Assembly (NCBI GenBank): GCA_018969045.1 | Contig: JAGWZB010000003.1 | Location: forward strand, 1 to 48,589 | Direction: 5' to 3' | DNA length: 48,589 nt | Source of the DNA: Planctomycetota bacterium | GTDB taxonomy: Bacteria; Planctomycetota; Planctomycetia; Pirellulales; Pirellulaceae | Shown: positions 17,326 through 25,679 of the stretch, one piece after another | Layout: each line of letters starts with the position of its first letter | How positions within the stretch are numbered: position 1 is the first letter of the stretch | Notes under the pieces: model-generated | What the model was told of the DNA's origin: nothing | What the model saw: only the letters and a program-made list of their open reading frames with translations | Databases searched by the model: none | Translations under genes and position numbers: made by a program

Positions 17326-18081
17326 TCAATAGTCCAGGCTGGCACCGCCATCGACATGGAGTCCTTGGCCGGTGATGAAACTGCTATCTTCGGTGGCAAG
17401 GAACAAGCAGACGCGTCCCATTTCATCGATATCGGCCATGCGACCGATGGGCTGAAGCGCCGCGATCCTTTCCAATGCAGCTTGGGGGTCCGATAGACTC
17501 GATGCCCACTGCCGCATCAATGGCGTATCAACATTGCTTGGGAGAATCGCGTTGACTCGAATCCCAAATGGTGCGCACTCGAGGGCAAGGGATTTGGTGA
17601 AAGACAACTGGGCACCTTTGCTTGCCGCGTAGGCCGTCGAATTGCGTTGTCCAAGCACGGCGGTCATCGAGCTTACGTTGATGATTGTCCCTTTGGTTTT
17701 TTTTAGATGCTCCAAGGTGTGGTAGCACATCGAGTAAGTGCTCAGAAAATTAATACGAAGCACTTCCAAAGCATCCTTGGGGGGCATTCGATGGATCGGC
17801 GTGTCTGGGGGGTGGATACCAGCGTTATTGATCAGACAATCGATTTTGCCATAGCGATCGACGACATCCGCGATGCTCGAAGCGATTTGTTGTTCATCCC
17901 CGACGTCGCACAAGACCGCTAAGTGATTTTCCCCTAGGCTATTTGCGGTTTGCAACGCGGATGAAATATCTCGGTCTAAGATCGCTACGAAGGCTCCTTC
18001 TTTGGCGAAGACTTTTGCGCATCCGGCACCGATTCCTTTGGCGCCTCCGGTAATGACAACCACACGTTGGGAAAATCGCAT
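17326..18081 (-). CDS. Short-chain dehydrogenase/reductase (SDR)
   Basis: Classical SDR of 251 aa. It has the cofactor motif TGGAKGIG near residues 11-18, LDRD at the end of strand 2 (acidic residue favouring NAD), CDVGDE, the NNAG motif, catalytic Ser in NVSSMTA and the YAASK Tyr-Lys pair, and the C-terminal FITGQGLHVDGGASLDY. It lies upstream of the GMC gene in the same operon and is divergent from the bestrophin gene. The substrate is not predictable; a sugar or alcohol is likely given the GMC partner. Confidence 0.9.
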   Translation of the reverse strand: MRFSQRVVVITGGAKGIGAGCAKVFAKEGAFVAILDRDISSALQTANSLGENHLAVLCDVGDEQQIASSIADVVDRYGKIDCLINNAGIHPPDTPIHRMPPKDALEVLRINFLSTYSMCYHTLEHLKKTKGTIINVSSMTAVLGQRNSTAYAASKGAQLSFTKSLALECAPFGIRVNAILPSNVDTPLMRQWASSLSDPQAALERIAALQPIGRMADIDEMGRVCLFLATEDSSFITGQGLHVDGGASLDY

Positions 18082-18145
18082 TGGATTGGCTCTGCAGTAA
18101 AAAGGGGGGTGGATTATTTAATGTGTCCAAGTATCTTTGCCGGGC

Positions 18146-19018
18146 ATGCCAATTCAAGACACACTCTACCCGCTGTTTAGGTCCAGGACGCTCATGACGA
18201 TCGGCTCTATCGCGATTGCGATGGGCGGTTACTCATTGTTTCCGATCGTCAAAGAGTATAGCAAGTACTCCGATGTGGGGGACACACCGTCAGACCTCCA
18301 TGCAGCCCTTTCCTTGGTCCTGGGGTGGCTATTGGTGTTTCGTACCAATGCGGCTTACGCACGCTGGTGGGAAGCTCGAACGCTCTGGGGAAGTTTGATC
18401 AATTGCAGTAGGAACTTGGCCATCAAGATCCAGGAGTTCTTTCCTGATTTGAGTTTCGAGGAACGCCGATTCCTTTCTAGGCATCTGTCTGAATTTCCAA
18501 GCGCGCTTACTTGTCATCTTCGCAAGGAACCCTATTCGGGCCCGATTTTCCAAGGAGCGGTACCGACACATGTCCCACTGGCGATCTCTCAAGATCTTTA
18601 TCGGTGGATTGCGAGTCGTCTAGCCAATACCAAGTTCGATCGGGATTTGCTAAGGATTCTGGATTGTGAGACTGCCAAGCTCATGGATATTTGTGGAGCG
18701 TGTGAACGGATCGCAAAAACGCCTATGGTACGGTCTTATCGGGTCTTCGCCCGGCAGTGCATCTTTCTGTTTCTTTTCACTTTACCATGGGGTTTGGTCC
18801 AAGACTTCATGTGGTGGACATTGCCATTGACGATCGTCATCTCCTACTTCATGGTTGGTATGGAAATTGTCGCTGAGCATGTCGAAGAGCCTTTCGGTTT
18901 TGACGAAGACGATTTGGATCTAGAGGGCATGTCCAAGACGATTGCCAATTCCGTAGAAGAGATTTTTTACAACAGCCGCAGAGAACTGAGTCAACCCGTC
19001 CAAGAAGAACAAGGATAA
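18146..19018 (+). CDS. Bestrophin-family anion channel
   Basis: Bestrophins are pentameric membrane channels passing chloride and bicarbonate; bacterial members are ~290 aa like this one (290 aa from the ATG at 18146; the track's TTG start adds three residues). Recognisable parts are the first helix (TIGSIAIAMGGYSLFPIV), the LHAALSLVLGWLLVFRTNAAYARWWEAR segment with the family's conserved RTN..Y.RW..AR pattern, two more hydrophobic helices near residues 195-240, and the tail MEIVAEHVEEPFGFDEDDLDL corresponding to the conserved E.PFG..DL element. The next gene, a beta-carbonic anhydrase, starts 5 bp after its stop, which points to bicarbonate as the physiological ion (inference). Confidence 0.88.
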   Translation: MPIQDTLYPLFRSRTLMTIGSIAIAMGGYSLFPIVKEYSKYSDVGDTPSDLHAALSLVLGWLLVFRTNAAYARWWEARTLWGSLINCSRNLAIKIQEFFPDLSFEERRFLSRHLSEFPSALTCHLRKEPYSGPIFQGAVPTHVPLAISQDLYRWIASRLANTKFDRDLLRILDCETAKLMDICGACERIAKTPMVRSYRVFARQCIFLFLFTLPWGLVQDFMWWTLPLTIVISYFMVGMEIVAEHVEEPFGFDEDDLDLEGMSKTIANSVEEIFYNSRRELSQPVQEEQG

Positions 19019-19023
19019 ACAGC

Positions 19024-19890
19024 ATGGATATCATCTACCGCTTCGACCCTTATGCACCGCTTGAACTAAAGCGGCCTAAGAACAACAAAGAGGCGTTAAA
19101 GACTTTGCATCAGGGGAATTGTCGATTCTATTCGATGGTCAATCACTTGCAGAATGTGCAGGATGGCAAGAAGGTCGAGTCGATGGTCGTGCCTATTTCT
19201 CCTGTGCAATTGGGGATTCCGGTCGTAGGTGGGTTGGCTCAGATGCACTCACCGTATGCCGCAGTGCTTGGATGCGCCGATGCGAGAGTTCCGATCGAGC
19301 ATATTTTTGACTGTTCCTCCAACGATCTGTTCGTGGTCCGGGTTGCTGGAAATGTCTTGGGCCTGGAATGCATCGGGAGTATCGACTACGCCGCAACAGC
19401 TCTTCGAGAATCGCTGCAAAGTGTCATTGTGCTAGGTCACACCAATTGCGGTGCGGTGGGGGCAGCCGTCAATGTCTATCTAGCTCCATCGAGTTTTGCC
19501 GAAGTCGCTTTTAGCCATCCGGTTCGGACTATTATCGACCGGATCATGGTCTCGGTTCGCAGTGCCGCAGAGGCCCTCGAAGCAGTCTATGGATCGAAAA
19601 TCGCGAAGAACAAGCAGTACAAAGACTGGCTTATCAACGCTTCATGCTTCGTCAACAGTGCATTTACTGCCTATGATTTGCAGCGTGAAGTCAATGCGGT
19701 CACCAAAGGTCTAGTCGTTTCTTATTCGGTCTACGATATGGCTTGGTCGACCGTCAACGCCACACCGATCCGCAACGCCCAGGAGGCTTATGACGCCCAT
19801 GCCTTCGGGACCGCTCCAAAGAATCCAGAGGACCTCCAAGCGATCGCCAAAGAGATCGCTCAATGCATGGAGTTACCGGCGAAGCGTTGA
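19024..19890 (+). CDS. Beta-class carbonic anhydrase
   Basis: Interconverts CO2 and bicarbonate. The zinc ligands and the dyad are all in place: C84, D86 and R88 in LGCADARV, and H139 and C142 in LGHTNCGAVGAA. Supporting segments are FVVRVAGNV and SIDYAATAL. Length 288 aa is longer than the commonest ~220 aa bacterial enzymes, with an extra N-terminal region (residues 1-75) and an inserted stretch after the last ligand. No signal peptide is seen, so it should be cytosolic. It is tightly coupled to the bestrophin gene (5-bp gap), suggesting that the enzyme feeds or drains a bicarbonate channel. Confidence 0.93.
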   Translation: MDIIYRFDPYAPLELKRPKNNKEALKTLHQGNCRFYSMVNHLQNVQDGKKVESMVVPISPVQLGIPVVGGLAQMHSPYAAVLGCADARVPIEHIFDCSSNDLFVVRVAGNVLGLECIGSIDYAATALRESLQSVIVLGHTNCGAVGAAVNVYLAPSSFAEVAFSHPVRTIIDRIMVSVRSAAEALEAVYGSKIAKNKQYKDWLINASCFVNSAFTAYDLQREVNAVTKGLVVSYSVYDMAWSTVNATPIRNAQEAYDAHAFGTAPKNPEDLQAIAKEIAQCMELPAKR

Positions 19891-19893
19891 TGC

Positions 19894-19908
19894 CAATAGA
19901 GTCTATTG
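19894..19908. terminator. Small hairpin at convergent stops
   Basis: CAATAG-AGT-CTATTG is a 6-bp inverted repeat lying just after the carbonic anhydrase stop and containing the stop codon of the convergent PQQ-like gene. It could serve as a weak shared terminator; there is no U tract. Confidence 0.25.
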
Positions 19909-21255
19909 CTTCTTGATGGCATACAAGGCTTGATAGGATCGGATATAGAGCACCCCGTCGGACACAATGGGACTTGCGGTGATCGCTTCTCCCATCGGAA
20001 TCGTCGAAACGATTTCAAAGTCTTTTCCAGCTTTGACGACCGTGCAGTGACCGTCGTTGGATGCAAAATAGATATGTCCATCGGCATAGGTTGGGCTGGA
20101 TCGATGCTGTCCGGTGTAAGTCCGTTGGAAGTAGATTTCCTGACCGGTCTTATGATCCAAGCACTGAAGTTTGCCATCTTTGTGAAGCACATAGACAAGC
20201 CCATCGACGACAAGCGGAATGGACACATCTGGGGTGCGAGGGATATTCCAAGCCACCACATCGGGCTTGGATGATGCATCACCTTGGAGAGACTCGCTGA
20301 CGTTCAGGGCGACCATCGGACCTTCCTTGGCCGTCGGAACGATGATCGAACCGGGGATAACTAATGGAGAAGCGACAAATCGGAATGTGGGATCGTTCTG
20401 CTTGGGATTGATCTTGGTCGGGCCGTTGAGCTGGCCGAATCTCCAAAGTTCTTGGCCACTGCCGAGTTGATGTCCGGTGATGCAATCGGCACCGTGAACC
20501 ACTAAAAACTCCTGCTTGCCGTCTCGGTAGATAAACGGGGATGCGTAAGAGTGTTTGCATTCGAATTCCGCTTGGGTGATGCGATCGACAGACCATATTG
20601 TTTCGCCGGTCTTTTTATCCAGTTTGATCACTTTACCGGTTCGAGTGTTATCATCGCGTCGCATCGGTCCATGAAGCAGTTGCAAATAGAGAGCATCTGC
20701 GTCGAGTACTGGGGTACTTGTCATCCCAAACTGGATATCCAGCTTTCCGAACTTGTCGTTGACATCGATCTTCCAGACCGGCTGTCCATCGACGGTATAA
20801 CAAGCCAGGATGCCTGTGCCGAAGAAGCACCATACATGTTTGCCATCGGTGCAGGGTGATGGTGATGCCGAGTTTCCTTCGCCGGCTCTAGCGTCTTGGT
20901 TCCCCGAACCGACCTTCTGCTGCCAAAGCTTCTTTCCATCCTTGGTACTAACGGCAATCAGAACCAAATCGTCCCCTTGGGCGCTGGTCAAGAAAACGCG
21001 GTCGTTCCAAACCACTGGAGTGGCACCGGCTTGGCCGGGCAATTCGCATCGCCAAAGCACGTTATCTTTGGTGGACCACTGGGTCGCGATGTTTTTTTCG
21101 CTGGAAACTCCATCGTTCTTGGGTCCACGCCACTGAGGCCAGGTATCGGCCAGGGCACTTGGGACAGATCCAAAAGCCATAAGCCCACCAAGCAGGATGG
21201 CTTTGGCTACTTTGTTCGAATCGACTTTCGGAGTTTCGTTTTTGGGTACAAGCAT
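19903..21255 (-). CDS. Secreted PQQ-like beta-propeller protein
   Basis: The protein carries repeated WxxxxxTG-type propeller blades (KDGKKLWQQKV, TVDGQPVWKIDV, KKTGETIWSVDR, SGQELWRFGQL, KTGQEIYFQRT), resembling PQQ-binding-like/BamB beta-propellers, and the planctomycete-typical opening WPQWRGPKNDGVSSE right after the signal peptide (KAILLGGLMAFGSVPSALA). The reaction is unknown; many such proteins have no PQQ. I place the start at the ATG at 21255 just before the signal peptide. The track's ATG at 21339 adds 28 residues rich in His, Ser and Pro; neither start has a Shine-Dalgarno sequence. It is divergent from the GH13 gene. Confidence 0.82.
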   Translation of the reverse strand: MLVPKNETPKVDSNKVAKAILLGGLMAFGSVPSALADTWPQWRGPKNDGVSSEKNIATQWSTKDNVLWRCELPGQAGATPVVWNDRVFLTSAQGDDLVLIAVSTKDGKKLWQQKVGSGNQDARAGEGNSASPSPCTDGKHVWCFFGTGILACYTVDGQPVWKIDVNDKFGKLDIQFGMTSTPVLDADALYLQLLHGPMRRDDNTRTGKVIKLDKKTGETIWSVDRITQAEFECKHSYASPFIYRDGKQEFLVVHGADCITGHQLGSGQELWRFGQLNGPTKINPKQNDPTFRFVASPLVIPGSIIVPTAKEGPMVALNVSESLQGDASSKPDVVAWNIPRTPDVSIPLVVDGLVYVLHKDGKLQCLDHKTGQEIYFQRTYTGQHRSSPTYADGHIYFASNDGHCTVVKAGKDFEIVSTIPMGEAITASPIVSDGVLYIRSYQALYAIKKQ

Positions 21256-21459
21256 CGCAGGGGGACTCGACTTTGGTACGGGTTGGTAGGAATGAGGCTG
21301 GTGGGAGTGGGTTGGCCCACCTGATCCATCGACATCCATCGACGAAGGCGCTGGGCCGACTGGATCGTTGGATTATACTCGTTGCTTGGGCTTTGTGTTT
21401 GCCATGGAGGTCTATTGAGGTCTCCTGCTCGATACCATCGAATAAGAACCGCGAATTGA

Positions 21460-23409
21460 TTGATGTTTAAGAACTGCTTAGCGTGTTTGGCCTTGGTAAT
21501 TCTAGTTTCAGGGTTGCTTGCCCAGGAACCGTCGCTTGGGGTTCAGGTCACCGGCATCGAGCCACCTTCGTGGTGGGTAGGTTCCAAGACCAGTCCTATT
21601 CGACTTTTGATCCGTGGGACAGGGCTTCGAGAAGACTTCGTCTTATCGGCGGATCGCCAAGGGCTTCAATTTACGAATTTCAGGGCCAGCCAGAACGGGC
21701 ACTATTTATTTGCGGATTTGCATATCGCTCCGGATTGCGTACCTGGACCGGTCAAGATCGATGTTCATTCGAGCGAATCGGACTCGCGTGTGGTCAAAAC
21801 GCAGTTCGAATGGGAGTTACTGGGCTATCCGAAGTACCAGCCTGATGGCTTTGGTCCGGAGGATTTTATCTACTTCTTGATGCCAGACCGTTTTTGCGAT
21901 GCCGATCCAGCGAACAATCGCTCGACAAAGTCCCCGGAGATCTATGACAGGACCAAGTCTAGGTACTATCACGGGGGAGATATCCAAGGGATCCTCAGCA
22001 AACTCGATTACATCCAAAGCTTAGGTGCGACCGCCATTTGGACCACTCCGATCTATGACAACAACGATGCACCGGATCTCAAAGAGATGCATCCTGAACC
22101 GGGCCAGAGTCAGCCAGTTCCCACCACCGGTTACCATGGCTATGGAGCGATTGATCTGTACGGGGTTGACGAGCATTTCGGAACGCTTGATGACCTGAAG
22201 AATTTGATTGAGCAAGCCCACCGGCGCGGGATGAAAGTGATCCAGGATCAGGTGGCAAACCATACGGGTCCCTACCATGTTTGGGTCCAGGACCCACCGA
22301 CACCGACATGGTGGAACGGCAGCGCGAAATCGCACTTAAGCAACAATTGGCAGAAATGGACGGCCATGAATCCCAGGGCCGCTTACCAAACCCAGCAATC
22401 GAATCTTGAGGGTTGGTTTGGCAACGTTCTGCCTGATTTCAATCAGGATGATCCTGAGGTTGCTAAATACTTGATTCAACATTCGATTTGGTGGCTAGGT
22501 GTGGCCGGCTATGATGCGATCCGTATGGATACTTTGCCGCACGTCCCAAGACACTTTTGGGAACGATGGGCAAGTTCTGTGAAGCGAGAATTTCCAAATA
22601 CGAAAATCCTGGGGGAACTCTACGATCAAGACCCTGTTTTGGTGGCGTATTTCCAGGGGGGCCGGCAAGGCCATGATGGCATCGACACCCATATCGATAC
22701 CTTATTTGATTTTGGACTTTTCACACCGATTCGAAATGCATTTGCCAAGGGCAAGAGCATTCGAGAGGTGCATCAGATGTTTGCCAGAGACTGGCTTTAT
22801 GTGGATTCCAACCGTTTGGCAACCTTCATCGGTGTGCATGACATGCCTCGATTCATGCACGAAAAGGGTGCGACGATCGATGGATTGAAAACGGCCCTGA
22901 CACTGATGCTAACGAGCCGAGGTACGCCGATCCTGTACTCGGGGGATGAACTGGCGATGCTCGGTGGAGAAGACCCAGACAATCGCAGGGACTTTCCGGG
23001 AGGATTTCCAGGTGACCTTCGCAACGCCTTTGAAGACTCCGGTCGCGAACCTGCCGAACGATCTGTTTGGAATCATATCGCTAGGCTCGGTGGTCTGCGC
23101 AAGAAGTATTCGGCGCTGGCAACCGGTAAGTCGCTTGATCTTTTGGATGCCCAACAGCAGTACGTCTATGCGCGTCAGAACGATCAGCATTGCCTATTGG
23201 TCGCTTTTAATAACGATATCGAGTCGGCCTTGATCGAGTTCGATGCCAAAGGATTACCGAGCCAGACACTCGCTAGAGGTTGGTCGGTACAATGCGACGA
23301 TCTGCTAGGTGGTTCGACTCCATTGACTATTGAGTATGATGGGAACGCTCTTAAAGCAAACGTTCGCCTGAGGGCTCGAAGCAGCGCCGTATTTCTATTG
23401 CCTGAGTGA
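21460..23409 (+). CDS. Secreted GH13 alpha-amylase/cyclomaltodextrinase-like enzyme
   Basis: A glycoside hydrolase family 13 enzyme acting on alpha-glucans or maltodextrins. A signal peptide (CLACLALVILVSGLLA) is followed by an N-terminal immunoglobulin-like domain (VQVTGIEPPSWWVGSK...) like the cyclomaltodextrinase N domain. The TIM barrel has all four GH13 regions: VIQDQVANH, GYDAIRMDT with nucleophile D357, ILGELYD with acid/base E386, and FIGVHDMPR with D461. The C-terminal beta domain ends in ARSSAVFLLPE. The 649-aa length is ordinary. Being exported, it probably works in the periplasm. It is transcribed alone and convergent with the SAM-hydrolase-like gene. Confidence 0.92.
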   Translation: MMFKNCLACLALVILVSGLLAQEPSLGVQVTGIEPPSWWVGSKTSPIRLLIRGTGLREDFVLSADRQGLQFTNFRASQNGHYLFADLHIAPDCVPGPVKIDVHSSESDSRVVKTQFEWELLGYPKYQPDGFGPEDFIYFLMPDRFCDADPANNRSTKSPEIYDRTKSRYYHGGDIQGILSKLDYIQSLGATAIWTTPIYDNNDAPDLKEMHPEPGQSQPVPTTGYHGYGAIDLYGVDEHFGTLDDLKNLIEQAHRRGMKVIQDQVANHTGPYHVWVQDPPTPTWWNGSAKSHLSNNWQKWTAMNPRAAYQTQQSNLEGWFGNVLPDFNQDDPEVAKYLIQHSIWWLGVAGYDAIRMDTLPHVPRHFWERWASSVKREFPNTKILGELYDQDPVLVAYFQGGRQGHDGIDTHIDTLFDFGLFTPIRNAFAKGKSIREVHQMFARDWLYVDSNRLATFIGVHDMPRFMHEKGATIDGLKTALTLMLTSRGTPILYSGDELAMLGGEDPDNRRDFPGGFPGDLRNAFEDSGREPAERSVWNHIARLGGLRKKYSALATGKSLDLLDAQQQYVYARQNDQHCLLVAFNNDIESALIEFDAKGLPSQTLARGWSVQCDDLLGGSTPLTIEYDGNALKANVRLRARSSAVFLLPE

Positions 23410-23414
23410 TCAAA

Positions 23415-23705
23415 CTACCAGCGTATTTCGACCGCGGCTCCGGCTCGGACTCCAAGCATCATCGCCGCAGAGTCGTCGACCAAGTGCAATCTCAGAGGTT
23501 GCTCCCCATCTGCGATGGCAATCAGCGTCATTGCTGGTTGTTGATGGTCGTTTCCAAAGATCCCCACCGTCTCATGTTCCTGGTCGACCAGCACGCGCGT
23601 GTCGGTCGAACGTGGGATGTCCTTCCATGCCGTGGGGACAATGTCAGTGACCAAGTCTCCATTGCTGGAGACTTCGACGATCTTTCCTTGAATTCGTCTC
23701 GACAC
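23415..23705 (-). CDS. Stand-alone SAM-hydrolase (DUF62) C-terminal-domain-like protein
   Basis: The 96 residues resemble only the small C-terminal beta domain of SAM hydroxide adenosyltransferases and halogenases: GKIVEVSSNGDLVTDI at the start (like the IDxFGNxxTNI strand) and LRLHLVDDSAAMMLGVRAGAAVEIRW at the end (like xGSAAxLLGxxxGDxVxI). The N-terminal catalytic SAM-binding domain is absent, so catalysis as in the parent family is unlikely. I start at a GTG (23705) with AGGAG eight bases upstream; the track used a TTG at 23732. The same frame stays open 43 codons further upstream without any ATG or GTG (see findings). It lies 177 bp behind the MCE gene. Confidence 0.65.
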   Translation of the reverse strand: MSRRIQGKIVEVSSNGDLVTDIVPTAWKDIPRSTDTRVLVDQEHETVGIFGNDHQQPAMTLIAIADGEQPLRLHLVDDSAAMMLGVRAGAAVEIRW

Positions 23706-23775
23706 GTATGCGGCTCCTAGGATGTTGCTCAAGCGGCGAATTCGTTCTATTGCACTTTGCTCTGGATGATCTACC

Positions 23776-23819
23776 GACCACCCAGAACCACCATAGTTTA
23801 TACAAACATGACCACCCAG
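23776..23819. repeat. Direct repeat GACCACCCAG flanking an AT-rich core
   Basis: GACCACCCAG occurs at 23776-23785 and 23810-23819, 34 bp apart (about three helical turns), with the near-palindrome GTTTATACAAAC between. It lies upstream of the SAM-hydrolase-like gene and could be a paired regulator site or simply repeated glycine codons of an extended reading frame. Confidence 0.35.
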
Positions 23820-23882
23820 GGTGCGACCCAGAGCCTACTTCATGAAATCAGCTTCGCGCAAATTTCACAAGATTAACGAATC

Positions 23883-25367
23883 CTAACCTTTGGGCTTAGG
23901 TAATGCGATCAACCAGCCCTTGGAACCTTTGGTGAGGATTCCCAACCAGCGACCATCCTGGACTTCCACAACCGGTGCACCATCGAGGTCACCAGGGAGC
24001 GCCATTGTGGACTCCAATTGCAATCCTCGATCCGTTTTGGTGTAACGATTTTGGTCGATGAGCACCGATCGATCGGTTTCGGACCCCACGACAAGAACGT
24101 CACCGGGTTGGCGATCCAGAGGCTTTAGGAATTGTCGAGCGTCCAGAGGTGGCTGGGCGATCGACGGCTGGGCGGTGAGTTTGACTCTCAGGACCTTGCT
24201 ACCGTCGGTCATCTCCATGGTCTCGATGGGCGCAAAATCCGCTTGCGATACACCAGCAACTTCGAGTTGCCCAGATTTTTCCAAAGCCGATTTTGAGACA
24301 GTGGCGAAGTCTTCTCGGCACAGGAGTGTTCCGTCATCGAGCAGGAGTCCCCAACCAAGTTTCTGCTTGGTAAGGGAAAAGCCCAGTGAGCTTTGTTTCC
24401 AAACCAGACTCGTTCGATAGCAAACGGGAGATTGACGTTGAAGCTTGTCCCAGATTGCACCGTAGGGAAGCGACGGCTTCCACTGGTTCCAATCGTCGTC
24501 TGGTTTTTCATGAAGGATGAATCTTGCACCGGTTCCAACGACCTTTCCTTTTGCGTCAGGGGTGGCAAACTCGATTCCCCCGTAAAGGACTTGGCTGAGG
24601 GAATCGGCTTCGAGTTCCAAACCGGTGATCCCGAGGCTTACGCGCCATCCACTGCGAAGCCAGAACTTGGTATTGGTACGTACCAGTTCGTGGAACTCCG
24701 GATGGATTGCGCATCGGACCAACACGCTACGAGCGTCGCTTGCAAGGCTCACAGCCAGCACGTCCCCGACGTGGAATCCTCGGTGAAGGATTGGGGTTCC
24801 GCTATCGAGTCCGTAGCGTTTGAGTGAATCGAGAATGATCTCAACGGAACCTTCTTTGGGTCGAATCGGGGGTGCGGATTCCAAACCTTGGAAGCGTTTG
24901 ACGGAATATTTATCGCTTGGCCCAGGTTCCATGGCGATGTATTTTGGACCGACGATGGTGTCTAGGCCCCGGACTGCATCGAATGAAACGATCGGTCGAA
25001 CGATCCAAAACGCAGTGCCGTCTGTAACAACCCTCCTGGCATTTGGGTTCAGTCGAACCGAGACGAGGATTCGTGGTGAAGTATCTGCAGGTAAGGAATC
25101 TTGGATCGATGGCATGGCCAAAGCAACTTTTTCAACGCGACCAACATCGATCCCGCGATAACGAAGCGATTCTCCGACTTGCAATCCATGCCCCTCCTGA
25201 AATTCGACTTGGATCAGTTCCCCCTCGTTTTGATAGGATTGCACAAAAAGATAGAGACTCAGCAGTCCGCAGATGGCCGTTGCGATCCATAACCAAGAAG
25301 CCCTTCGGGTTTTCTTTGGGATCGGGACGGCTTGGGGTATGTCGTCTTGGGTCGCGTTGGGGTCCAT
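23883..25367 (-). CDS. MCE/PqiB-like membrane-anchored protein with a trypsin-like tail
   Basis: MCE (MlaD) domain proteins move or tether lipids across the envelope. One N-terminal membrane helix (ASWLWIATAICGLLSLYLFV) is followed by two MCE domains: VEFQEGHGLQVGESLRYRGI...VGRVEKV, and SVEIILDSLKRYGLDSGTPI...VGDVLAV, as in PqiB. The last ~190 residues are not MCE. They look like a degenerate trypsin/HtrA fold: GWGLLLDDGTLLCREDF, GDVLVVGSE and LPGDLDGAPVVEV...WLGIL match the positions of GSGVII..G, GD.V..IG and GNSGGPVV..G..IGI, but the catalytic His and Ser are missing. The start is the ATG at 25367 (494 aa), with GAGAA upstream, rather than the TTG at 25388. No ABC or permease partner lies nearby. 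Confidence 0.8.
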   Translation of the reverse strand: MDPNATQDDIPQAVPIPKKTRRASWLWIATAICGLLSLYLFVQSYQNEGELIQVEFQEGHGLQVGESLRYRGIDVGRVEKVALAMPSIQDSLPADTSPRILVSVRLNPNARRVVTDGTAFWIVRPIVSFDAVRGLDTIVGPKYIAMEPGPSDKYSVKRFQGLESAPPIRPKEGSVEIILDSLKRYGLDSGTPILHRGFHVGDVLAVSLASDARSVLVRCAIHPEFHELVRTNTKFWLRSGWRVSLGITGLELEADSLSQVLYGGIEFATPDAKGKVVGTGARFILHEKPDDDWNQWKPSLPYGAIWDKLQRQSPVCYRTSLVWKQSSLGFSLTKQKLGWGLLLDDGTLLCREDFATVSKSALEKSGQLEVAGVSQADFAPIETMEMTDGSKVLRVKLTAQPSIAQPPLDARQFLKPLDRQPGDVLVVGSETDRSVLIDQNRYTKTDRGLQLESTMALPGDLDGAPVVEVQDGRWLGILTKGSKGWLIALPKPKG

Positions 25368-25475
25368 CGAACGATTCTCGGTTTTCAAAGCATCCGGGGT
25401 TCTGTGAGTTCACTGGAGATTGTACGATATCGAGACGAAACTGCTGGGCAGCCTGACACGAACCCTTGTAAAACC

Positions 25476-25679
25476 ATGCATCACTTAATGCCGACTACTG
25501 CTGATTGTTTCTTGTCTCCGCTGGCTCATGCCGGACACGGCCCGATCGACGCTAGCCATCCGGCTCATTACTTGGCTTCACCTGAACATGCCCTTGGGGT
25601 GCTTGCTGTGGCCGCACTGATCGCCTGCGCGGTTTGGTTTGCAGGGCGATGTGCTTATCGAATCTCGAATCCGACTTGA
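25476..25679 (+). CDS. Small single-span membrane protein, unknown
   Basis: A 67-aa ORF with a histidine-rich first half (LAHAGHGPIDASHPAHYLASPEH) and one C-terminal membrane helix (ALGVLAVAALIACAVWFAGR). The composition is protein-like rather than a shadow, and the region is otherwise empty. The His-rich segment next to the helix recalls the N-termini of HupE/UreJ-type metal carriers, but it is far too short for that family. Start at 25476 or 25488 (MPTTAD). Its 3' end overlaps the convergent SIMPL gene by 25 bp. It is divergent from the MCE gene. Confidence 0.5.
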   Translation: MHHLMPTTADCFLSPLAHAGHGPIDASHPAHYLASPEHALGVLAVAALIACAVWFAGRCAYRISNPT

